In this document: in pieces, positions 58,261 to 64,000 of the stretch
Numbering within the stretch: position 1 is the first letter of the stretch
Layout of the letters: each line of letters opens with the position of its first letter
Assembly: GCA_964236735.1 (NCBI GenBank)
Contig: CAXSFM010000001.1
Location: forward strand, 62,001 to 126,000
Source: JAIVJG01 sp964236735
GTDB lineage: Bacteria > Acidobacteriota > Blastocatellia > Pyrinomonadales > Pyrinomonadaceae
Direction: 5' to 3'
DNA: 64,000 bases
Notes under the pieces: generated by a model
The model's database searches: none
What the model saw: the letters and a program-made list of their open reading frames with translations, nothing else
What the model was told of the DNA's origin: nothing
Made by a program: the position numbers and the translations under genes

Positions 58261-58785
58261 AACTTCCTCTCCTCTGAAATCAGTTTACTTGAATGTGTCT
58301 CTTCAAACTCTTGCGTCAGGTTCCGAAAGTTTCGACTTGAAAACTTCAAAAGGGTCTGTCGCGTCAAGCATTGTGGGGCGTTCTCTTGAACCGTCAATGA
58401 TCAATACGTGGCTTCACTATAGCCGATAAGTGGCGCAAGTTGATAACGCACAATGCATCATTCATCGGTCTGGCTGATGGTCTTTTGACCGCCGGTCAGC
58501 AACGTGAATGAAAGGCTCTGTCAGGGAGCATGATCGTTTCATACGATATGGTGCGCGTAACGGTTAATCTCACGTAGATGGTTGAAGTAAATGCTGTTTG
58601 AACGGCGTGCTTCGCTTTACCTTTTCGCCCGGACATCGCAAACTTAAAGCGTTTCACACGCTTTTTCAGCCTCGCGAATTTTGGCACGCTCATTGCAAAC
58701 GTAAGAGCGATTGATTGATTGCACGTAAGTCATCAGGGCAGGTCACGCCGGAGCGTCGCAATCAGTAAGAGAGGGAGACAGAAAA
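58261..58785 (+). other. Intergenic region with sigma-54 promoter
   Basis: A 525-bp divergent gap. It holds the sigma-54 promoter at 58682-58697 and an AAGCGT/ACGCTT dyad followed by T residues (near 58646-58664). Sites for an enhancer-binding protein could lie in the 300 bp upstream, but I could not define one. Confidence 0.5.
58682..58697 (+). promoter_or_regulatory. Sigma-54 (RpoN) -24/-12 promoter
   Basis: TGGCACGCTCATTGCA matches the consensus TGGCAC-N5-TTGC, with GG and GC separated by exactly ten bases. The start is expected near 58708, giving a leader of about 78 nt before ATG 58786. Confidence 0.85.
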
Positions 58786-59517
58786 ATGTTAAATCAAATT
58801 CACCGACACGCGCGCCGTGCCACGAGTTTGCTGTTGCTGCTCGTGTTGATTGCCGGCACGGCGATGCCGTCACTGGCAAGCACACAACGACGCCGCACGC
58901 ATCGTCGCACGACGCGCACCGTGCGAACGACAACGACGACAGTCGCCCCGTTGCGACATTTCACATTGAATGCCGACCAGACGATTCGCGTCCGCATGAA
59001 TGAGGAACTCAATTCCAGAACCGCGCGCATCGGCGACACTTTCTCGACGACGGTCATTGATCCGGTCTATGCCGACGGTGTCGAAGTGGTTCCGTCGGGC
59101 AGCAAAGTCTGGGGTCGCGTCTCGTCCGTCAGACAGTCAGGACGACGCACGCCGGGCAGCATCTCCGTCAACTTTAACTCTATCGAGTTGCCGACGCGGG
59201 CGCGTTATCCCATCAACGGGTCTTTGACGACGCTCCAAACCGACAACGTTAATTCCGACAACGAAAGCACCGTCAAGGGCGGCTCGAACAAGAAGCGCGA
59301 CGCGGTCTTCATCGGCGGCGGCGCGGCGACGGGCGGCATCATCGGCGCGATTGCCGGCGGCGGCAAAGGCGCGGCCATCGGCGCGATCCTCGGCGGCGGG
59401 CTGGGAACCGGCGCGCGTGTCTATGAGAAAGAGCAGGACGCCGTCATCAAATCGGGGACGGAGTTCGGCGTGGTTTTGAATCGCAACGTGAGTCTCCCGG
59501 AGTTTCGCTCGCGCTAG
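58786..59517 (+). CDS. Secreted glycine-zipper protein
   Basis: A 243-residue exported protein. A signal peptide (MLNQIHRHARRATSLLLLLVLIAGTAMPSLA) is followed by an Arg/Thr-rich stretch, then a beta domain (QTIRVRMNEELNSRTARIGDTFSTTV...GVEVVPSGSKVWGRVSS) like those in TrbI/DUF-type envelope proteins. A glycine-zipper segment (GGGAATGGIIGAIAGGGKGA...GGGLGTGA) can insert into membranes. It is transcribed from a sigma-54 promoter, so expression is probably tied to an enhancer-binding regulator and a specific signal. GAGAGGGAGA lies upstream of ATG 58786. Confidence 0.82.
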   Translation: MLNQIHRHARRATSLLLLLVLIAGTAMPSLASTQRRRTHRRTTRTVRTTTTTVAPLRHFTLNADQTIRVRMNEELNSRTARIGDTFSTTVIDPVYADGVEVVPSGSKVWGRVSSVRQSGRRTPGSISVNFNSIELPTRARYPINGSLTTLQTDNVNSDNESTVKGGSNKKRDAVFIGGGAATGGIIGAIAGGGKGAAIGAILGGGLGTGARVYEKEQDAVIKSGTEFGVVLNRNVSLPEFRSR

Positions 59518-59557
59518 GTTCTGACGAGATCGGCAACCGGACGGTTGTCGGTGCGGA

Positions 59558-59597
59558 GGAAGCCCGCCAGCGAAGGGGAGAGCGCGGGTGGGCTTCC
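59558..59597. repeat. Hairpin 1 with shared GCGAAGGGGAGAGCGC loop
   Basis: Stem GGAAGCCCGCC (59558-59568) with GGTGGGCTTCC (59587-59597). The apical GCGAAGGGGAGAGCGC is at 59570-59585 and is identical in the second hairpin. Confidence 0.7.
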
Positions 59598-59654
59598 GAC
59601 AAAAAATCTTACGAGTTCGGTCGTTCCGGTTAAGACGTAAGCGAGCGACCGCAC

Positions 59655-59706
59655 AGAAGAGTCCCGTTGCGAAGGGGAGAGCGCAACGGGACTCTTCTTT
59701 TTATTT
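59655..59706 (+). terminator. Hairpin 2/terminator with shared loop
   Basis: 17 perfect pairs (59655-59671 with 59682-59698) around the loop AAGGGGAGAG, followed by a T-rich tract (TTTTTATTTT). It is a strong intrinsic terminator, probably of the glycine-zipper gene. The loop core at 59669-59684 repeats that of hairpin 1. Confidence 0.8.
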
Positions 59707-59844
59707 TGTGCGATGCGAACATCTTGCGCGAGATAATGATGCTCACGCCTTCCATCTTCTGCTACTATCACGCCTGCCTTTTCCAGTGTGCAAGTCGGTA
59801 CGATTCTCAAAGAATTCAAATCACATCGAAGCGGAGCGTGTTCA

Positions 59845-61032
59845 ATGAATAAGAGATTGCCAATCAAGCTGGCGTGCATTTGTTTAATGTTGCTCTGTGC
59901 GTTCGCGTCGAGCGTTAAGGCTGCCGACAAGAAAAACAAAAGCTGGTTGATGGCCGTCTCCGGCGACTCGCGTGATTGCGGCGACATCATCATGCCGAAG
60001 ATCGCGCGCGACATCGCTGATAAAAACGCGCAAACGCCCGTCGAGTTTTACTGGCACCTCGGCGACTTGCGCGGCATGTTCCGCATAGACTGCGACGTGC
60101 TCAAGCGTAAAGACCCGAACGCCGTGTGCAACGTCAGCCCTTTGGACATGAACAAAGCCGAGCTGCGTCAATACCTCGACGACTTCAACGGCTATCTCAA
60201 AATTTCATGGGACGATTTCATCGAGCATCAGATTGATCCCTTCGGGCAGACGCCTTTCGTCCTCGGCATCGGCAATCACGAACTGATCAACCGGACGCGC
60301 GAAGACTTTCGACTCCGCTTCAGCAAATGGCTGACGCAGCCGCTCATCACGTCCGCGTCGAAGTGGGACGCCAAGAATAAAATCACCGCGTCGTCCGGCA
60401 ACACTTACTTTCACTTCGTGAAGAACGGCGTGGATTTTATCTATCTCGACAACGCGGGCTACAAAGATGACTTCAGCGCGGAGCAACTCGCGTGGCTCGC
60501 GCAGGTGCTCAAGGCTGACGCGAAGGATAAATCAATCAAGACGATTATCGCCGGGATGCACGCCGCGCTTCCGCAGAGTTCAGAGCGCGGGCACGCGATG
60601 GATGCGACCTGCGACGGCCTGTGCAGCGGCCTCACGGCTTACGACCTGCTGTATCAGGCGCAGAATCTTTCCGCGACGAACTCGGCGCAGCGCAAGCACG
60701 TCTATGTCTTTTCCAGCCACTCGCATTTTTTCAGAGAGAACATCTACAACACCACGGAGCATCAGGGGAAAGTTCTTAACGGCTGGATCATCGGCACGGG
60801 CGGAGCCGAGCAGTATCTTAGAACTACGACCGAGCGAATTATGTACGGCTACCTGTTGGTTGAAGTGCGCCCCGACGGAACTATCAATCCGCAATTTCGA
60901 GAGGTTGGACGCGACTCACAACCATTAGCGACAGGCCCCGGCGCGACTGAGATTACAGACTTTTGCTTCCAACAGAATTGGCGGAAACCAACTGACAAAG
61001 TTGCGGAGAAATGTACTTGCCCCTCGCACTGA
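59845..61032 (+). CDS. Secreted metallophosphoesterase (calcineurin-like)
   Basis: A 395-residue exported hydrolase. A signal peptide (LACICLMLLCAFASSVKA) leads into a calcineurin-like fold with metal motifs GDSRDCG near 38, GDLRGMF near 68, GNHELIN near 150, GMHAALP near 245 and SSHSHFF near 290. Substrates of such enzymes include phosphomonoesters, nucleotides and phospholipids; not determined here. ATG 59845 is chosen at the signal peptide. It is convergent with the methyltransferase gene 14 bp downstream. Confidence 0.86.
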   Translation: MNKRLPIKLACICLMLLCAFASSVKAADKKNKSWLMAVSGDSRDCGDIIMPKIARDIADKNAQTPVEFYWHLGDLRGMFRIDCDVLKRKDPNAVCNVSPLDMNKAELRQYLDDFNGYLKISWDDFIEHQIDPFGQTPFVLGIGNHELINRTREDFRLRFSKWLTQPLITSASKWDAKNKITASSGNTYFHFVKNGVDFIYLDNAGYKDDFSAEQLAWLAQVLKADAKDKSIKTIIAGMHAALPQSSERGHAMDATCDGLCSGLTAYDLLYQAQNLSATNSAQRKHVYVFSSHSHFFRENIYNTTEHQGKVLNGWIIGTGGAEQYLRTTTERIMYGYLLVEVRPDGTINPQFREVGRDSQPLATGPGATEITDFCFQQNWRKPTDKVAEKCTCPSH

Positions 61033-61046
61033 CCGCTTCGCAAGAT

Positions 61047-62255
61047 TCACGATTCTGACTCGTGTGTGTGCAGGTTGCGAGACGCGCGGAGATGTTTTTC
61101 AAGTCGCTGTTCTTCGACGCCGTAAAAAATTTTAAGCTCACGAATTTTATCCGCCGACGCTTTTCCGTCGCTGCGCCCTTCGCGTTTGACTCCGACGATC
61201 ATCGTGTTCTTCGCCGTGTGCTCGGTGGAGATGAACTCGAAAACCTTCGTCGCGTATCCCGCCTCTTCGAGCAGGAGCGCGCGTATCGCATCGGTCAACA
61301 TTTCAGCCTGCCGCTCAAGAAAGATGCCGTGTTTGAGAACACTGCGGAGCGCGGCAGGCGCTTTAATCTGCGGCCTCAGTTCGTGATGGCAGCATGGCGC
61401 GGTGATGATGATTGAGGCGTTGGCCGCGATGCCTTTGTAAATCGCGTCGTCTGTCGCCGTGTCGCAGGCATGGAGCGCGATGAGGATGTCTGCGGCATCG
61501 ACCTCGAAACTTTCGATGTGGCCGGTGCGGAAAGAGAGTTGATCGAACGCCGCGCGCTGTGCGATGTCGTTACAAAGTCTGACCAATTCCTCACGCGCTT
61601 CGACGCCCGTCACGCGAGCCTTAATTTTCAAGATGCGATTAAAATAATCGTAAATCGCAAACGTCAGATAGCCCTTTCCCGAACCCATGTCAACGATGGA
61701 AATTTCGCTTTTGTCTGCCATCGTGGAATCAGCGAAGAGGCCGCTCACGATCTCAACGAATTTATTTATCTGGCGAAACTTATCGCCCATCTTCTCCCTG
61801 ATTTCATCACGCTCGTTCGTCACGCCGAGCGCGCGTAGATAGACGTTGCCCGTCAATTCAATGTGGCGACGTTTGCTTTTTTCGAGCGTAGCGGGTGGAG
61901 TCTCGTTAAAAGTTGCGGCGCGTGAAAGCAGGCGCGCTTCACGTTTGCGATTGAATTCGATTTGAAAATCGCCTTCGAGCGTGAAGAGATGGCCGCTCAA
62001 AAACGATTCGCCCAACAAGACGCGGAGAGTTTCGAGCGCGTCGGGTATCAAATGATTTTTAACGATGTCTCTCGTTTGATAGCGCGTGAGGAAAGAGAGG
62101 TGCTCGCGTTTCTTAACTTCGACGAGACGGACGTAGATATTTTTCAGTCCTGCTTCGCTGCCGCGATATTTGCCGAGCGTGAGTTTGACGAACGTGCGTG
62201 CGGCGACGCTCTTCGCCAACACTTCCATGAACGTGTCGAGATGAGTTTCATTCAT
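61047..62255 (-). CDS. SAM-dependent methyltransferase (Methyltransf_32/METTL25-like)
   Basis: A 402-residue methyltransferase. The N-terminal 160 residues have no clear family. The Rossmann domain has motif I IVDMGSGKGYLTFAIY near 190, the acidic residue in VTGVEAREELV, LIALHACDTATDDA near 262 and APCCHHELRPQ near 290. The HACD and APCCHH blocks are typical of PF13679 (RRNAD1/METTL25 group), so an RNA or protein substrate is possible. ATG 62255 is used. Single gene. Confidence 0.85.
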   Translation of the reverse strand: MNETHLDTFMEVLAKSVAARTFVKLTLGKYRGSEAGLKNIYVRLVEVKKREHLSFLTRYQTRDIVKNHLIPDALETLRVLLGESFLSGHLFTLEGDFQIEFNRKREARLLSRAATFNETPPATLEKSKRRHIELTGNVYLRALGVTNERDEIREKMGDKFRQINKFVEIVSGLFADSTMADKSEISIVDMGSGKGYLTFAIYDYFNRILKIKARVTGVEAREELVRLCNDIAQRAAFDQLSFRTGHIESFEVDAADILIALHACDTATDDAIYKGIAANASIIITAPCCHHELRPQIKAPAALRSVLKHGIFLERQAEMLTDAIRALLLEEAGYATKVFEFISTEHTAKNTMIVGVKREGRSDGKASADKIRELKIFYGVEEQRLEKHLRASRNLHTHESES

Positions 62256-62304
62256 CGTTGAATGTGCATTGAAAGCATTGAAATTAACAACACCATCTTA
62301 AATC

Positions 62305-62487
62305 TTACAGTCTCATGTCCGTCCACACCTGCTCGATGTAGGCGAGGCATTCCTCTTTCGTTCCGCTCATGCCCGCATCCTGCCAACCCCCCGGATTCTT
62401 GCGATCAGCAGGCCAGATCGAATACTGCTTTTCTAAATTGACGACCACTTTGTAGATCGTATCGCCGTGCATCTCAACTGCACTCAT
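62305..62487 (-). CDS. MbtH-like protein
   Basis: A 60-residue MbtH-family protein with the full signature: VVNLEKQYSIWPADRK, GWQDAGMSGTKEECLAYI and VWTDMRL. MbtH proteins bind and activate adenylation domains of nonribosomal peptide synthetases. None is encoded in this window, so it is an orphan that may serve a distant cluster. GAAGGAG lies 9 bases before ATG 62487. Flanking gaps are 49 and 118 bp. Confidence 0.93.
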   Translation of the reverse strand: MSAVEMHGDTIYKVVVNLEKQYSIWPADRKNPGGWQDAGMSGTKEECLAYIEQVWTDMRL

Positions 62488-62605
62488 GCGGCAAATTCTC
62501 CTTCATTGAAAATTCAGAATCAGGGCTTTCGGGATTCTCCACTACTAATCGTCAGACTGAATATGCGCGCACAGCATGAGTAATTCTCACACCGGCGGCG
62601 CGACA

Positions 62606-63289
62606 TTAAACGACGTGCATGATTTCTTCCAGAGGCTTGCGCTTGATGTCCGGCACTAACGCGCCCTGCGCGGGATACCCGACGGGAATCAACACGAACG
62701 GCTTCTCGTTCTTGGGGCGTCCGAGAATCTCATTGAGGAAACGCATCGGGCTGGGCGTGTGCGTCAGAGTGGCAAGGCCGGCGGCGTGCAGCGACGCAAG
62801 CAAGAGACCTGTGGCAATGCCGACGGACTCCGCCGCGTAGTAGGTCGGCTCCGTCTCATTCGTCTCGCTATCAATAAGATAGTCAACGCGGAACACCACG
62901 ATGAGATACGGCGCGATTTCGAGAAACGGCTTGTGCCAGTCCGTGCCGAGCGGCGCGAGACGGCGCAGCCAGCGCGCGGGCATCCGCCCTTCATAACTCG
63001 CGCGCTCTTCGGCTTCAGCAGCCTCGCGGATGCGACGTTTCGTTTCCGTATCGCGCACGACGACGAAATGCCACGGCTGCATGTTCGCGCCCGATGGAGC
63101 AGTTCCGGCGGTCGAGATAGCGCGCTCGATTAACTCGAACAAGACCGGCTCGTCGGAATAATCGCGCACGGTGCGGCGACGGCTCATCAGTTGATGAAAA
63201 GCTTGCTGGCCTGCGGTCTGTTCATCGCTCGCGCGTCGCTCAAAATCAAGCGACGCGAATTTCGGTTCGGGAAAAATAGATTCACTCAT
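62606..63289 (-). CDS. Nitroreductase family protein (IYD/BluB-like)
   Basis: A 227-residue FMN-dependent oxidoreductase. FMN contacts are seen in SRRRTVRDYSDEPV near 36, STAGTAPSGANMQPWHFVVV near 60 and GLATLTHTPSP near 165. The APSGANMQPW motif and the LAPLGTDWHKPFLEIAPYLIVVF stretch resemble iodotyrosine deiodinase-like reductases. The start ATG 63289 overlaps the stop of the upstream hydrate-dehydratase gene by four bases (ATGA), suggesting an operon. Confidence 0.88.
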   Translation of the reverse strand: MSESIFPEPKFASLDFERRASDEQTAGQQAFHQLMSRRRTVRDYSDEPVLFELIERAISTAGTAPSGANMQPWHFVVVRDTETKRRIREAAEAEERASYEGRMPARWLRRLAPLGTDWHKPFLEIAPYLIVVFRVDYLIDSETNETEPTYYAAESVGIATGLLLASLHAAGLATLTHTPSPMRFLNEILGRPKNEKPFVLIPVGYPAQGALVPDIKRKPLEEIMHVV

Positions 63290-64000
63290 CTCTTCACACG
63301 CTTCGATAATCCTGACATCAGCGACGGGATTTCCGCCGGCACTTCGCGCGGCAGATAGCCGAGTTGTCCCATCCGCGCGGCCAGACGGTCGCCCGCTCGC
63401 GCGTGCAGATAGACGCCCCACACGGCGGCGATGTGCGGCATCGCGCCGCGCGCCGCGAGTCCCGCGACGATGCCGGCCAGCACATCGCCGGAGCCGGAAG
63501 CCGCCAGCCCGACGTTGCCCGCGTCATTGCGAAACGCTTCACCATCCGGCGTCGCGATGAAAGTCTCACGGCCTTTGAGCGCGACGACGGCGCGCAATTC
63601 TTTCGCGGCGCGGAGAGCGATGCGGAGCGAGTCGCGCTCGATCATGGATTTATCCGTCTCATTGATGCCCGCCATCTCGCCCGCATTCGGTGTAATGATG
63701 GCGCGTCCCTCGTGCGCGTGCAGCAATTTTTTGTCAGTGGCGAGACAGGAAATCGCGCCCGCGTCAAGCACCACAATAGATTTATCACAGCAACGCAGGA
63801 CGGCTTTGACGAAGCGTCTCACCACAGTCGTGTCCATCAAGCCCGGCCCGATGCAGACAGCCTGCGCTTCTCCCAAATGTTTTTCGAGGCGCGCGACGCC
63901 CGCGTGCGAGAGTTCGCCAGCTTTGGTTTCAGGAAGCGCGAAGACGAGAGACTCCGGCACGTTCGACGCCACGAGAGGCGCGACGCTTTCCGTCGTGGCG
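63286..64000 (-). CDS. nnrD: ADP-dependent NAD(P)H-hydrate dehydratase, partial (window edge)
   Basis: The C-terminal part of a YjeF_C/NnrD domain. The reading frame stays open to the window end, so the 5' part is outside. It has the ribokinase-like blocks VCIGPGLMDTT, VLDAGAIS, IITPNAGEMAGI, VVALKGRETFIATP and the catalytic GLAASGSGDVLAGIVAGL. It repairs hydrated NADH/NADPH together with an epimerase (NnrE), which may be fused upstream. It overlaps the nitroreductase start by four bases. Confidence 0.93.
   Translation of the reverse strand, partial: ATTESVAPLVASNVPESLVFALPETKAGELSHAGVARLEKHLGEAQAVCIGPGLMDTTVVRRFVKAVLRCCDKSIVVLDAGAISCLATDKKLLHAHEGRAIITPNAGEMAGINETDKSMIERDSLRIALRAAKELRAVVALKGRETFIATPDGEAFRNDAGNVGLAASGSGDVLAGIVAGLAARGAMPHIAAVWGVYLHARAGDRLAARMGQLGYLPREVPAEIPSLMSGLSKRVKR

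Larger units (their letters stand above)
59518..59844 (+). other. Intergenic region with twin hairpins
   Basis: A 327-bp gap holding two strong hairpins (59558-59597 and 59655-59698) that share a 16-base loop region, then about 145 bp of probable promoter and leader before the phosphoesterase gene. Confidence 0.5.

Overview
The window is a bacterial chromosome segment with high G+C and dense, mostly operonic genes. The gene repertoire (Ser/Thr kinases, many TPR and HEAT proteins, FtsX permeases, split glycine decarboxylase, HI0933-type flavoprotein) and the many long intergenic hairpins suggest an Acidobacteriota-like organism, perhaps Blastocatellia/Pyrinomonadaceae. That assignment is inference; no 16S gene is present.

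Region 1 (1-7967) is the most unusual part. After a MOSC protein and a methyltransferase pair comes an array of 24 tRNA genes (2173-5209), all on the + strand. It is split by an HNH-nuclease gene (3499-4062). The array covers most amino acids; I find no Ser, Tyr or Trp gene in it. Several members are non-canonical: Leu anticodons on class I bodies, C at position 33, odd D arms. Directly downstream is a TROVE/vWA Ro60 (Rsr) gene (5372-6925). It is followed by three tandem RNAs that I fold by eye as Y RNAs (7036-7135, 7149-7277, 7294-7433). Each has an outer helix, an AUGCN internal loop, an 8-bp inner helix and a conserved UACAUC, with a tRNA-like apical module. A fourth, minimal copy lies inside the array (2566-2631). 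In the third RNA the tRNA-like body is a circular permutation: anticodon-like arm, T arm, closed acceptor, D arm. Ro60, Y RNAs, tRNA array and HNH together look like one RNA-centred accessory locus.

Region 2 (7914-22369): a YbbA/YbbP-type ABC system divergent from a TesA-like GDSL lipoprotein, with start codons sharing one CATG; a HI0933-family flavoprotein; an ATP-grasp ligase; two HhH-GPD DNA-repair enzymes; secreted and TPR proteins; and an ECF sigma factor with its zf-HC2 anti-sigma. The sigma and anti-sigma genes are separated by a 262-nt element closed by 26 bp of perfect terminal pairing.

Region 3 (22662-37188): a PPi-type phosphofructokinase; the glycine cleavage system gcvT-gcvH-gcvPA-gcvPB; a CheY-like protein; an amino-acid-oxidase-like flavoprotein; inositol-phosphate synthase; a stand-alone ClpB/ClpC-D2-type AAA+ ATPase; and a HEAT-repeat protein.

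Region 4 (37543-50689): a membrane DnaJ protein, PepA, SmpB, GpsA, PlsY, CinA, a Ser/Thr kinase with a C-terminal discoidin-like domain, a TPR protein, an isopropylmalate dehydrogenase-family enzyme with a cupin, an M28 peptidase, a 2Fe-2S ferredoxin and a Fur regulator.

Region 5 (50773-64000): a canonical tRNA-Leu, then a minus-strand sulfur operon. It holds a cystathionine gamma-synthase-like enzyme, CysM, a JAMM protease, a secreted repeat protein, a MoaD-MoeB-rhodanese fusion and a SnoaL-like protein. Together these resemble the CysO/Mec+/CysM protein-thiocarboxylate route to cysteine. The segment ends with a 1-Cys peroxiredoxin, a secreted glycine-zipper protein behind a textbook sigma-54 promoter, a secreted phosphoesterase, a methyltransferase, an orphan MbtH protein, a nitroreductase and a truncated NAD(P)H-hydrate dehydratase. 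Many intergenic gaps hold long inverted repeats of short words (for example GATGAATG, GTTCAAAG, GGACAGGAT).
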